A stretch of 64,000 bases of DNA. Source: Chryseobacterium pennae. Lineage in GTDB: Bacteria; Bacteroidota; Bacteroidia; Flavobacteriales; Weeksellaceae. Positions 1-8,510 of this stretch are shown here, piece after piece. The stretch covers positions 57,964 through 121,963 of the forward strand of contig NZ_QNVT01000020.1 of the NCBI RefSeq assembly GCF_003385515.1, given 5' to 3'. The position numbers were made by a program, and so were the translations under genes. The notes below the pieces were generated by a model. The model searched no databases and was not told the DNA's origin. It was given only the letters and a program-made list of their open reading frames with translations. Position 1 is the stretch's first letter; every line of letters starts with the position of its first letter.

Positions 1-1240
1 AATTCAGTGTAAGCTCTGTTTCAAGGTTATTAAAATTTTCCGGGTTATTTTTCGCCAGAATAATGAATGGAAACTTTTTTGAGCCATCGGCAGTATCTAC
101 AACATTTTTTGTATTCAGCTCCTGATTATCAATTACAGAAACAGGATTTTTCAGTTTTTTTGCTTCATCCTTTACTTGGGTAAGAGAAATCTCCGGCTGA
201 TTCTTAACGACTTCTTTGAGTTCTTTTTTGATCTTATTGGTTCTTGCAAGGATTTCGCTTTTCTTTACATTGTGAGCAGGATCATCAAAATTTTTCTTTT
301 GCAGAAATTCCAATATTCTACTGATACGAATTCCGGCATTGGCCACCCATTCAATTTCATCATCCGGTGTATCTAAACTGGCAATGGCCCCTGATTTTGT
401 AAGAGGTCTTTTATTTTCATCCATTTTAGGTACTCCAGTCTGATGCAGAGCAACTATTTCACAAGTACCTAATGCTGTAACCGGAGCGCCTGAGGAACCC
501 GACAAAGAATCTGTTTCATACATAATCAGATCCTGAGTCTCGGAAAAAAAAGAATTATTATTAAGCGAGGTCTTTTTAGGCTGGCCATTAGGATGCTGAA
601 TAATAATACACGTTCCTCCTTTAGTTATTTTACCAGCATTACCATCTATTTCTAAAGAAGGAATATCTGCAATTTTTTTTCCTCTGGCATTAAGTTCTTC
701 TAATGCAACCATTGTAAAGTCTAATCCGGAAAATTCATCTTCCGTCTTTTTTTGAATATCTGAAGTAAAAAAGAATGTTTCCGGCTCCAGTCTGAATTGG
801 ATGGGATTCAAAATTCTTCCTTCTTCGTCAATTTCATAAAAAAATTCAGCTTTAATACTTGTACATTCTTCCACACTTGAAATCACATGATTATTGGTCA
901 TTAAAATATTTCCATTGATTAAAAAGCCAGATCCAAGGGGTTGATTATTATACAAAATCCTGCATACTGATTTGGAAATCTGTAGTACTTTTGAGAGATT
1001 TACAATATCTACCAGATCATTTTCTCCGGTTATTTTTTCAATTCCTAAACGGAAATTAAGATCCTCACGGGCAATTCTGGTCTCAAAACGCTTCTGATCA
1101 TCCTCCAGGTTTATGAGAGGATAATTTAACAAACGTACTTTTTCCAGCTTTTTTTGATCCCTGATCATTTGATCATACTGATTCGCCAGCTTGTCAACAA
1201 TGACTGCTTTTGTTTCCCCAGAATTTAAAGAATTAAACAT
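1..1240 (-). CDS. Trypsin-like serine protease, partial (3' end outside window)
   Basis: I translated this open frame by hand from the ATG at 1238-1240; it stays open for 413 codons to the window edge, so the C-terminus is missing. It has no signal peptide, which suggests a cytoplasmic protein. A chymotrypsin-fold catalytic triad is visible: His118 in TNNHVIS, Asp174 in SGLDFTMVAL and Ser250 in DSLSGSSGAPV, the GxSGxP motif of V8/trypsin-like enzymes. The N-terminal ~95 residues are helical and charged and end in GENDLVDIVNLS...KSVCRI. From memory this resembles a helical module that precedes trypsin-like domains in bacterial multidomain proteins, some of which carry nuclease or other effectors. 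After the protease domain a Lys-rich linker (about 314-413) begins. The downstream domain is unknown, so the function (regulatory protease or conflict-type effector) is open. Confidence 0.85.
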   Translation of the reverse strand, partial: MFNSLNSGETKAVIVDKLANQYDQMIRDQKKLEKVRLLNYPLINLEDDQKRFETRIAREDLNFRLGIEKITGENDLVDIVNLSKVLQISKSVCRILYNNQPLGSGFLINGNILMTNNHVISSVEECTSIKAEFFYEIDEEGRILNPIQFRLEPETFFFTSDIQKKTEDEFSGLDFTMVALEELNARGKKIADIPSLEIDGNAGKITKGGTCIIIQHPNGQPKKTSLNNNSFFSETQDLIMYETDSLSGSSGAPVTALGTCEIVALHQTGVPKMDENKRPLTKSGAIASLDTPDDEIEWVANAGIRISRILEFLQKKNFDDPAHNVKKSEILARTNKIKKELKEVVKNQPEISLTQVKDEAKKLKNPVSVIDNQELNTKNVVDTADGSKKFPFIILAKNNPENFNNLETELTLN

Positions 1241-1622
1241 AATATTAAGTTTTTAAGGTTATTAATTCAAAACCAGAGAAACTGAAACAACACTAAACTT
1301 ATCCTAAATAAACTGTAAAGTATATCAGCAACTAACAATTACTCCGATAAATAATATTATTAAAGAAAGCGATAAAAAATTACTGAACAATGCTCAATAA
1401 GCTGTAATACCACTATTTCTCAGAATATTTTATTCAAAGTTATCATGAATCATTATAATAAAAAATAGCACTTTTGTGTAATAATCAGGATATAAAAAAA
1501 CCTAACAGGTTTTTGAAATCTGTTAGGTTTAAGATATTTTAGACACTCAATAAATTAACTTCAATTAAGTGAACTATTTAAAGTACTTTTTTAATTAAAT
1601 TTCCACTCAAATTCAAAACCTG
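1241..1622. other. AT-rich intergenic region, 382 bp
   Basis: It separates the protease gene from the next minus-strand gene. I see no ORF above noise and no RNA gene. The only clear element is the hairpin at 1497-1530. The promoter of the protease gene should lie in the left half, and TAAGTTTA on the minus strand near 1300 is a weak -7 candidate. Confidence 0.6.
1497..1530 (-). terminator. Rho-independent terminator of the 1623-1997 gene
   Basis: On the minus strand AAACCTAACAG and CTGTTAGGTTT form an 11-bp stem followed by a run of T. It lies about 90 nt downstream of the stop codon of the small envelope gene. Confidence 0.8.
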
Positions 1623-1997
1623 CTAATCCAATTTTTCATAATAGTGATTTAAATCCGCATTCAGAATGATCCTTGGCTTTCTAAAAATTTTATTTGAAAA
1701 ATAGGTTTTATAGATAGCTGGTTTGTCAAGTTCCTTATAATGTAGTTCTATTTCAGGATTTATTCCATTCTCAATATGGTATGTTCCAACACTATAAAAT
1801 TTACTTTTAAATGTACCATTTCTATATAAAATTAGAGTATCTGCTACATGAGGAGCCTCCACACAACAAGTTAGATTATCAAAATTTTTATTGAGGTATT
1901 TTCCATATATACTTTGATCATTTAATGGAAAATCGATATTAAAAATAATAATACATGCGATTCCTAATACAGTGAATATTAGAAGTATTTTTTTCAT
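1623..1997 (-). CDS. Small secreted or membrane-anchored hypothetical protein, 124 aa
   Basis: Residues 1-20 form a hydrophobic signal or anchor segment after MKK. The rest is soluble, with alternating short strands (DTLILYRNGTFKSKFY, GTYHIENG, EIELHYKEL). That pattern resembles a small beta-barrel or beta-sandwich of the kind found in periplasmic lipocalin-like proteins, but I recognise no family. A Cys pair (TCCVEAP) lies near residue 44. It sits about 90 nt downstream of a lipoprotein gene on the same strand and is followed by its own terminator, so the two may form a unit. The function is unknown. Confidence 0.65.
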   Translation of the reverse strand: MKKILLIFTVLGIACIIIFNIDFPLNDQSIYGKYLNKNFDNLTCCVEAPHVADTLILYRNGTFKSKFYSVGTYHIENGINPEIELHYKELDKPAIYKTYFSNKIFRKPRIILNADLNHYYEKLD

Positions 1998-2084
1998 GGA
2001 ATTTTAGATATGTTAAAATTAAAACGTTCAATCATAGTGCCCAATAGTCTTTTGAACAGATTTGATTTATATTCCACAACACGC

Positions 2085-2528
2085 TTAGTTAATTTTTAAA
2101 ATATAATCATTACTAATAAACTTCGTTTTATTTTTTAATTCTGCCGGAGTAAATACCTTCCCATCCATCTCAACACTTTTAATCTTCTCCCTCCAATGTC
2201 CATTATGACTTTTATCAATTCTTGTTGTTGAATTGGGATAAATTTCCAGAACAATGGCAGAATCACCCACCACCTTTTTTTCAAGAGACTTTAGGCTTTT
2301 GATTTTTTGAAAAGACCGGGGTGTCAATATTTCATTCTCATAATTAAACTCAAAGCTGCCAGGATCATTGGCAATTGCTTTTGAGATCGGATAATTATAA
2401 TTGATCTTTATTATTTTTTTAGTTGCAGTCAGGTTTTGAATGTAAAAATCTGTCAAATAAGAACATCCAAAAAACACTAGGACGAAAATAAGACTTAAAA
2501 ATCCTCTGGTAATTACCTTTATACTCAT
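2085..2528 (-). CDS. Hypothetical lipoprotein, 147 aa
   Basis: The N-terminus has a 20-residue hydrophobic segment ending in the lipobox VFFGC (Cys22), so it should be lipidated and envelope-anchored. The mature part is basic and has no recognised domain; it contains IYPNSTTRIDKS and ends with a short strand (NDYILKIN). It is not similar to the adjacent 124-aa protein beyond also being an envelope protein. It lies between that gene and the carB terminator, and no promoter was assigned. Function unknown. Confidence 0.65.
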   Translation of the reverse strand: MSIKVITRGFLSLIFVLVFFGCSYLTDFYIQNLTATKKIIKINYNYPISKAIANDPGSFEFNYENEILTPRSFQKIKSLKSLEKKVVGDSAIVLEIYPNSTTRIDKSHNGHWREKIKSVEMDGKVFTPAELKNKTKFISNDYILKIN

Positions 2529-2597
2529 TTTAACATAGTTTAGATGGTTTTTGTAAAAATAAAAAAATATTTTGATTCATAAACTTATCCAATAAAA

Positions 2598-2625
2598 AAG
2601 CCCTACAAGTTTTCTTGCAGGGCTT
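2598..2625 (-). terminator. Terminator of the pyr/car operon after carB
   Basis: On the minus strand AAGCCCTGCAAG pairs with CTTGTAGGGCTT (12 positions, one mismatch) and is followed by a T-run. It lies 22 nt past the carB stop codon and closes the pyrB-carA-carB operon. Confidence 0.85.
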
Positions 2626-2646
2626 ATCATATTTATTTTTTCGAAA

Positions 2647-5600
2647 TTACATGGTCTCCATTTTGAAGCTCATGCTTTCGATTACTTTTAGAATAGCTTC
2701 TACTGTATCCATTGAAGTTAAACAAGGAACACCGTTTTCCACGCTCATTCTTCTGATCTGGAATCCGTCTCTTTCTGCTTGTTTTCCTTTTGTAGTAGTG
2801 TTTACTACATACTGAACTTTTCCTTTCTGGATCAGGTCGATAAGGTTTACACTTTCTTCTCCAATCTTGTACCCTATTTTGCAAGGGATTCCTTTTTCTT
2901 CGAAGAATTTTGCTGTTCCTTCTGTAGCCCAGATTCTGAACCCTACTTCATGGAATCTTGCTGCCAAATCAGCAGCTTCTTCCTTGTGCTTATCTGCTAC
3001 TGTGAACAAGATAGAACCGTGCATTGGAACTTTTCTTCCTGCTGCGACCAATCCTTTGTAAAGGGCTTTCTCTAACGTAGTATCTTTCCCCATAACTTCT
3101 CCTGTAGACTTCATTTCAGGGCCTAAAGAGATGTCAACCTTTGTCAGTTTTGAGAATGAGAATACCGGTACTTTTACAAAGACTCCTTCTTTATTCGGAA
3201 CCAATCCGTTTTTGTAACCAAGATCAACCAATTTCTGGCCTAGGATCGCTTTCGTTGCAAGGTTCGCCATTGGAACTTCAGTAATTTTAGATAAGAAAGG
3301 AACTGTTCTTGAAGAACGTGGATTTACTTCGATCACATATACGTTTCCTTCGAAAAGTACGTACTGGATGTTCATTAATCCGATCACTTTCAGTCCTTTT
3401 GCCAGTCTTTGGGTATAATCTACTAAAGTCTCAATTTCGCTTTGTGAAATATTCTGTGGCGGGTATACTGCGATAGAGTCTCCGGAGTGAACCCCTGCTC
3501 TTTCGATATGCTCCATAATTCCTGGAATGACCACTGTTTCACCGTCGCAGATTGCATCTACTTCAATTTCCTTTCCTACCATGTATTTGTCAACCAAAAC
3601 AGGGTGTTCAGGACTTGCATCTACTGCATGTTCCATGTAGTGAGCTAATTCTGCTTCTGCGTATACAATTTCCATTGCTCTACCTCCTAGAACGTAGCTT
3701 GGACGCACTAATACCGGGTAACCGATTTCATTGGCAATTTCTATCGCTTCTTCTTTTGAAGTGGAAGTTCTTCCTTTTGGCTGAGGAATTCCCATCTCCT
3801 GAAGTGCTTTTTCAAATTTATCTCTGTTTTCAGCTCTGTCAAGGTCTTCTAATGAAGTTCCTAAGATCTGTACTCCGTGAGAAGCTAACTTATCTGCAAG
3901 GTTGATAGCAGTCTGTCCTCCGAACTGTACCACTACTCCTTTAGGTTTTTCAAGCTCAATGATATTCATTACATCTTCTTCCGTTAATGGCTCGAAGTAT
4001 AATTTATCTGAGATAGAGAAGTCTGTAGAAACAGTTTCAGGATTGTTGTTGATGATGATCGCCTCGTAACCCATTTCTTTGATTGCCCAAACTGAATGTA
4101 CTGTTGCATAGTCGAATTCTACTCCCTGTCCGATTCTGATAGGTCCTGACCCTAAAACGATGATCTTTTCTTTATCAGAAACTACACTTTCGTTTTCTTC
4201 TTCATAAGTTCCGTAGAAATAAGGGGTTTCAGATTCAAACTCAGCGGCACAAGTATCTACCATTTTGTAAACCGGCATTATTCCGTTTTCTTTTCTGAAG
4301 TTGAAAATCTCACGTTCTTTTACATCCCAAAGTACTGCAATATTGACATCTGCGAAACCTAATCTTTTAGCTTCAATTAATGTTTCTTTATCAAATTTAT
4401 TTTCAGCAATAACTTTTTCGAAATCAACCAGCTTTTTCAGTTTCCAGATGAAGAACTTGTCGATTTTGCTCCATTCTACTATTTGTTCCCAATCATATCC
4501 TCTTCTTAAGGCATCTCCGATGATGAATAATCTCTCATCATCACACACTCTGATTCTTCTTTCGATTTCCTCAGCTGTAAGTGCCTCAGCCTGCTTAGTT
4601 TTTAATCCTAAATGCTTGATTCCTGTTTCTAATGAACGGATTGCTTTCTGTAAAGATTCCTCAAGGTTTCTTCCGATTGCCATTACTTCCCCAGTTGCTT
4701 TCATCTGAGTAGAAAGTCTTCTGTCTGCAGTTTCGAATTTATCGAATGGGAATCTTGGGAATTTAGTCACCACATAGTCCAGAGCAGGTTCGAAACATGC
4801 GTATGTTTTTCCTGTTACCGGGTTCATGATTTCATCCAGTGTTAATCCTACCGCAATCTTTGCAGCGATTTTTGCAATCGGATATCCTGTTGCCTTACTT
4901 GCTAAAGCTGATGAACGGGATACTCTAGGGTTTACTTCGATGATATAGTATTCGAATGAATGTGGATCTAGCGCTAACTGTACGTTACATCCACCTTCAA
5001 TTCCTAATGCTCTGATGATCTTTAAGGAAGCATTTCTCAATAATTGGTACTCTCTGTCTGAAAGCGTTTGAGAAGGTGCTACTACGATGGAGTCCCCTGT
5101 GTGAACTCCAACCGGATCTATATTTTCCATGTTACAAACCACAATGGCATTGTCGTTTGCATCACGCATTACTTCGTATTCAATTTCTTTGAAACCTGCA
5201 ATAGATTTCTCGATAAGACACTGTGTAACCGGGCTGTGTTTTAGTCCCAGTTCAGCGATCTCTTTTAATTCTACTTCAGTGGAAGCGATACCTCCACCTG
5301 TTCCTCCCATAGTAAAGGCAGGACGAACAATTACAGGATATCCGATCTCATTAGCAAAGGCAATTGCTCCTTCTACTGTGTTTACAATATCAGATTCCGG
5401 AACCGGCTCATTCAATTCTCTCATCAGCTCACGGAAAAGGTCTCTGTCTTCTGCTCTGTTGATGGCAGAAAGTTTAGTTCCCAATACTTCCACTTTGCAT
5501 TCTTCAAGAATTCCTGATTTTTCAAGTTCTACCGCCATGTTAAGACCAGTCTGCCCTCCAAGCGTTGGTAATAATGCATCCGGACGCTCTTTTCTGATGA

Positions 5601-5829
5601 TGTGGCTTACAAACTGTAATGAAATCGGCTCGATATATACTTTATCTGCGATCTCCACATCTGTCATGATTGTTGCAGGATTTGAGTTTATCAAAATTAC
5701 TTTGTAGCCTTCTTCTTTCAAAGACAGACAAGCCTGCGTTCCTGCGTAATCAAATTCAGCTGCCTGCCCGATGATGATAGGTCCTGAACCGATTACTAAA
5801 ATTGTTTTTATATCTGTACGTTTTGCCAT
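2647..5829 (-). CDS. carB: Carbamoyl-phosphate synthase large subunit
   Basis: CarB makes carbamoyl phosphate from bicarbonate, two ATP and the ammonia channelled from CarA; the product feeds both pyrimidine and arginine synthesis. At 1060 aa it is full length (about 1070 is usual). The two ATP-grasp halves are marked by GSGPIIIGQAAEFDYAGTQ near residue 14 and GSGPIRIGQGVEFDYATVHS in the middle. The N half would make carboxyphosphate and the C half carbamoyl phosphate. The last ~125 residues (HGSILFTVADKHKEE onward) form the MGS-like allosteric domain. It is the last gene of the operon. About 450 bp separate it from carA, and that space is occupied by an unrelated small gene with flanking inverted repeats. 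Confidence 0.98.
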   Translation of the reverse strand: MAKRTDIKTILVIGSGPIIIGQAAEFDYAGTQACLSLKEEGYKVILINSNPATIMTDVEIADKVYIEPISLQFVSHIIRKERPDALLPTLGGQTGLNMAVELEKSGILEECKVEVLGTKLSAINRAEDRDLFRELMRELNEPVPESDIVNTVEGAIAFANEIGYPVIVRPAFTMGGTGGGIASTEVELKEIAELGLKHSPVTQCLIEKSIAGFKEIEYEVMRDANDNAIVVCNMENIDPVGVHTGDSIVVAPSQTLSDREYQLLRNASLKIIRALGIEGGCNVQLALDPHSFEYYIIEVNPRVSRSSALASKATGYPIAKIAAKIAVGLTLDEIMNPVTGKTYACFEPALDYVVTKFPRFPFDKFETADRRLSTQMKATGEVMAIGRNLEESLQKAIRSLETGIKHLGLKTKQAEALTAEEIERRIRVCDDERLFIIGDALRRGYDWEQIVEWSKIDKFFIWKLKKLVDFEKVIAENKFDKETLIEAKRLGFADVNIAVLWDVKEREIFNFRKENGIMPVYKMVDTCAAEFESETPYFYGTYEEENESVVSDKEKIIVLGSGPIRIGQGVEFDYATVHSVWAIKEMGYEAIIINNNPETVSTDFSISDKLYFEPLTEEDVMNIIELEKPKGVVVQFGGQTAINLADKLASHGVQILGTSLEDLDRAENRDKFEKALQEMGIPQPKGRTSTSKEEAIEIANEIGYPVLVRPSYVLGGRAMEIVYAEAELAHYMEHAVDASPEHPVLVDKYMVGKEIEVDAICDGETVVIPGIMEHIERAGVHSGDSIAVYPPQNISQSEIETLVDYTQRLAKGLKVIGLMNIQYVLFEGNVYVIEVNPRSSRTVPFLSKITEVPMANLATKAILGQKLVDLGYKNGLVPNKEGVFVKVPVFSFSKLTKVDISLGPEMKSTGEVMGKDTTLEKALYKGLVAAGRKVPMHGSILFTVADKHKEEAADLAARFHEVGFRIWATEGTAKFFEEKGIPCKIGYKIGEESVNLIDLIQKGKVQYVVNTTTKGKQAERDGFQIRRMSVENGVPCLTSMDTVEAILKVIESMSFKMETM

Positions 5830-5847
5830 TTTTCTTTTTTTAGATAC

Positions 5848-5884
5848 AAGATGTCAGATGTCAGATTTCAGACATCCAACAGAT
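5848..5884. repeat. Left inverted repeat flanking the four-helix-bundle gene
   Basis: The segment starts AAGATGTCAGATGTCAGA and ends CATCCAACAGA. Its reverse complement matches, with mismatches and a short gap, the segment at 6248-6280 on the other side of the gene. It lies 18 nt upstream of the carB start. Confidence 0.6.
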
Positions 5885-5887
5885 GTT

Positions 5888-6241
5888 TTACTTTTTTAAA
5901 TTAGATTTGAATGTATAAATCATTCTTTGAATTTCATTCAGATTTGATATTAAACCATTGACTTTTTCTGCTTCGAGCAAATTTAACTCTCTCGTTAAAA
6001 TTAACTGTGTCTGCAATTCAAAAGAGGAAGCATTTGCAATTCCAAGAAAGTGATAAAATTCTTTATCATTATTTCTTCCTGCCCCTTCTGCTATATTTGA
6101 AGGAATAGAGATTACAGATCTTTTAATTTGAGAAATCAAACCAAACTTTTCATCTTTAGGTAATTCTACACAAATGATATAAACCTGTTTTGCAAGCTCA
6201 ATCGATTTCTGCCAAAAAACCAGTTTTTCAAAATTATGCAT
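5888..6241 (-). CDS. Four-helix-bundle protein (S23 / rRNA intervening-sequence protein family)
   Basis: This 117-aa protein has the features of the family found inside 23S rRNA intervening sequences and widely scattered in Bacteroidota: FEKLVFWQKSIELAKQVY at the start, SIPSNIAEGAGRNNDKEF at residues 48-65, and a fourth helix ELQTQLILTRELNLL. Known members form pentameric helical bundles, and relatives (Avd) bind nucleic acid in diversity-generating retroelements. The ATG at 6241 is preferred; two codons upstream there is only a TTG. It is inserted between carA and carB in the same orientation. It is bracketed by imperfect inverted repeats (5848-5884 and 6248-6280), the right one abutting the carA stop codon. 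No role in carbamoyl-phosphate synthesis is known or implied. Confidence 0.85.
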   Translation of the reverse strand: MHNFEKLVFWQKSIELAKQVYIICVELPKDEKFGLISQIKRSVISIPSNIAEGAGRNNDKEFYHFLGIANASSFELQTQLILTRELNLLEAEKVNGLISNLNEIQRMIYTFKSNLKK

Positions 6242-6247
6242 GATCAA

Positions 6248-6280
6248 GTCTGTTATCTGATGTCTAATATCTGAAATCTT
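6248..6280. repeat. Right inverted repeat flanking the four-helix-bundle gene
   Basis: The segment begins TCTGTTATCTGATGTC and ends ATCTGAAATCTT. It is an imperfect inverted copy of 5848-5884 and ends one base before the carA stop codon. Confidence 0.6.
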
Positions 6281-6281
6281 A

Positions 6282-7355
6282 TTACTTTTTAAAGTCTTCC
6301 ATCATTTGGATAAACTCATCAAATAAGTAGTTTGCATCTTCAGGGCCTGGGCTTGCTTCAGGGTGATACTGAACGGAGAAACAAGGGTGGATTTTGTGTT
6401 TCAAACCTTCGTTTGTTCTGTCGTTCAGAGCGATGTGCGTTTCTACAAGGTCTGTTCCTTTTAAACTTTCCTGATCTACTGCATATCCATGGTTCTGAGA
6501 TGTGATCGCTACTGTATTTTTTGCTAAATCAAGTACAGGGTGGTTTCCTCCTCTGTGTCCGAACTTCAGTTTGAAAGTTTTTGCTCCACAAGCAAGACCA
6601 ATTAACTGATGTCCTAAACAGATTCCGAAGATTGGAACTTTTCCTAATAATCCGCGGATCATATCCAGTGCATGTGGAACATCTTCAGGGTCACCAGGAC
6701 CGTTGGAAAGCATAATTCCATCCGGATTCATCAACAGGATATCTTCTGCTGTTGTATCATGAGAAACTACAATGATATCACAGTTTCTTTGAGATAATTC
6801 TCTGATAATTCCCAGTTTGGCACCAAAGTCTACCAATACTACTTTGAAACCTCTGTTAGGATTTGCATAAGGTGTTTTTGTAGAAACTTCTTCTACCTGG
6901 TTGATTGGGAAAGTAGTTGTTTTCAACTCTGCAGCTGTAGCTGCTTCATCCGCATCTGCATTCACAATTTTTCCTTTCACTACTCCGGAGTTACGAAGAA
7001 TCCTTGTCAGTCTTCTTGTATCAATTCCTGAAATTCCAGATAGGTTTTTCTTTTTAAATAATTCATCTAAAGTGATATGAGTACGGAAGTTAGAAGGAAG
7101 ATCGCAAAGTTCTTTTACGATAAGTCCTTTAATTGCCGGCTCAATACTTTCATAATCATCACGGTTAATACCATAATTCCCGATAAGCGGATAGGTCATA
7201 CAAACTATCTGACCACAGTATGATGGGTCAGAGATCAATTCCTGATACCCTGTCATTCCGGTATTGAAAACTACTTCACCCGCAGTTTCCAATTCTGCTC
7301 CGAAACCTTCTCCATGAAACACTTCACCGGACTCCAGTATTAATTTTTTCTTCAT
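6282..7355 (-). CDS. carA: Carbamoyl-phosphate synthase small subunit (glutaminase)
   Basis: CarA hydrolyses glutamine and passes the ammonia to CarB. The 357-aa protein has the N-terminal small-chain domain (about 1-135, with FNTGMTGYQE) and a C-terminal class I glutamine amidotransferase. The nucleophile is Cys246 in GICLGHQ, and the His/Glu partners are in QYHPEASPGP (His331, Glu333). It lies downstream of pyrB on the same strand, separated by a repeat-rich spacer. It is therefore probably controlled by the pyr leader, although its product is also needed for arginine synthesis. Confidence 0.98.
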   Translation of the reverse strand: MKKKLILESGEVFHGEGFGAELETAGEVVFNTGMTGYQELISDPSYCGQIVCMTYPLIGNYGINRDDYESIEPAIKGLIVKELCDLPSNFRTHITLDELFKKKNLSGISGIDTRRLTRILRNSGVVKGKIVNADADEAATAAELKTTTFPINQVEEVSTKTPYANPNRGFKVVLVDFGAKLGIIRELSQRNCDIIVVSHDTTAEDILLMNPDGIMLSNGPGDPEDVPHALDMIRGLLGKVPIFGICLGHQLIGLACGAKTFKLKFGHRGGNHPVLDLAKNTVAITSQNHGYAVDQESLKGTDLVETHIALNDRTNEGLKHKIHPCFSVQYHPEASPGPEDANYLFDEFIQMMEDFKK

Positions 7356-7380
7356 TTTTTCTATTTAGATTTTCTTTTTT

Positions 7381-7545
7381 ATTAACAGGCTGCCTCTATG
7401 AGGCTATTTTTCATTATTCCCCAAGGGCTTCGCCCATGGTTATTAATAGGTCGCCCCTACAGGGCTCGTATTATTATTGTCTTTATTTATTTTCCAGGGG
7501 TTTCCGCCCATGGCTATTAACAGGTCGCTCCTACGGAGCTCACTA
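7381..7545. repeat. Tandem REP-like palindromic repeats between pyrB and carA
   Basis: Three related units are visible. Each holds a TAACAGG or TAATAGG box followed by a small hairpin: 7382-7404 GCCTCTATGAGGC, 7443-7467 GCCCCTACAGGGC, 7516-7540 GCTCCTACGGAGC. Two also carry the segment GGGCTTCGCCCATGG (7424 region) or its variant (7498 region). Compensating changes in the hairpin stems suggest selection for, or copying of, the palindrome. This is typical of interspersed intergenic repeats. Confidence 0.75.
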
Positions 7546-7572
7546 TACTTTTTACTTTTATCCTGGCTCTTT

Positions 7573-8463
7573 TTACTTAAAAGTAAACCCTTTTTCTTGC
7601 AGTGCATCTTTTAAGATGGCCATTCTGGCAAAAACACCGTTTTCCATTTGTCTGAAGACTCTTGAACGTTCGCATTCTACCAGGTCTGAGTCTATTTCCA
7701 CTCCTCTGTTGATAGGTGCCGGGTGCATGATGATTGCTTCTTTTTTCATAGCCTTCTCTCTTTCTTTGGTCAGTCCATATTTTTTATGATAGTCTGATGC
7801 TGTAAAACTCATGGCAGCATCATGTCTTTCATGTTGGATTCTTAATAACATCAGAACGTCTACTTCAGCGATCAGTTCATCTACTGAAAGATAAGTTCCG
7901 TTGATTAATGCTCCTTCGTCAAACCATTGTTCAGGTCCGGAGAAATATACTTTAGCGCCTAATCTTCTTAAAGCTTCAGCGTTTGAATTGGCAACACGGC
8001 TGTGTTTTACATCTCCCACAATTCCTACTTTTAATCCTTCAAACTTTCCGAATTCCTGATAGATGGTCATCAGATCCAGCATACATTGTGAAGGATGGTT
8101 TCCTGTTCCGTCTCCTCCATTGATGACAGGGATCTTAATATTTTCCAGTTCCTCGAAATATCTGTCTTTCTTATCCCGGATCACTACTAAATTTACTCCC
8201 AGACTTTCAATTGTCCTTACCGTATCGTAGAGACTCTCTCCTTTATTTACAGAACTGTGTGAAGCATCAAAGGGAACCACCTGCAATCCTAATTTTCTTT
8301 CTGCAATATCAAAGCTTGTTTTTGTTCTTGTACTGTCTTCAAAGAAAAGATTGGAGCAAAAAACTTCGCCTTCAATTTTAGCAGTTTTTCCGTTTCTAAA
8401 AGCCATTGCTTCTGTCAGTATACTGTTGATTTTCTCGGTACTTAGTTCTGTAATCGTAAACAT
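7573..8463 (-). CDS. pyrB: Aspartate carbamoyltransferase catalytic chain
   Basis: PyrB condenses carbamoyl phosphate and aspartate, the committed step of pyrimidine synthesis. The carbamoyl-phosphate loop FFEDSTRTKTSF is at residues 40-51 and the catalytic His is in GNHPSQ (His123). I chose the ATG at 8463 (296 aa, starting MFTITEL). The frame remains open upstream to 8502, but that stretch is the terminator hairpin of the leader and a short hydrophobic run absent from the family. No regulatory chain (pyrI) is adjacent. It is the first structural gene of the pyrB-carA-carB transcript and lies just behind a predicted attenuator. Confidence 0.97.
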   Translation of the reverse strand: MFTITELSTEKINSILTEAMAFRNGKTAKIEGEVFCSNLFFEDSTRTKTSFDIAERKLGLQVVPFDASHSSVNKGESLYDTVRTIESLGVNLVVIRDKKDRYFEELENIKIPVINGGDGTGNHPSQCMLDLMTIYQEFGKFEGLKVGIVGDVKHSRVANSNAEALRRLGAKVYFSGPEQWFDEGALINGTYLSVDELIAEVDVLMLLRIQHERHDAAMSFTASDYHKKYGLTKEREKAMKKEAIIMHPAPINRGVEIDSDLVECERSRVFRQMENGVFARMAILKDALQEKGFTFK

Positions 8464-8482
8464 AATCTTAATTTTTAAGCAT

Positions 8483-8510
8483 AAAAAAAGCGAAGACAAC
8501 AATCTTCGCT
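8483..8510 (-). terminator. Attenuator terminator in the pyrB leader
   Basis: On the minus strand AGCGAAGA and TCTTCGCT form a perfect 8-bp stem with a six-base loop, followed by seven T. It ends about 20 nt before the pyrB ATG and downstream of the promoter, so it can only act inside the leader RNA. The first two bases of the stem are the last two of the leader ORF stop codon TAG. Confidence 0.85.

Noticed and set aside
4301..5707. Long open frames opposite carB
   Set aside because: They are antisense shadows of a highly conserved gene, with Ser/Leu-rich low-complexity translation and no initiation signals.
7381..7545. A CRISPR array
   Set aside because: Only three imperfect palindromic units with variable spacing (about 61 and 75 bp), no uniform repeats or unique spacers, and no cas genes.
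7436..7789. A plus-strand open frame across the carA-pyrB spacer and the pyrB end
   Set aside because: It reads through the REP repeats and antisense to pyrB; the product is Ser/Tyr/Phe-rich noise.
8464..8502. A 13-residue N-terminal extension of pyrB
   Set aside because: It is encoded by the loop and right arm of the attenuator hairpin and its U-run, it is unlike the family, and the ATG at 8463 gives the standard PyrB start.
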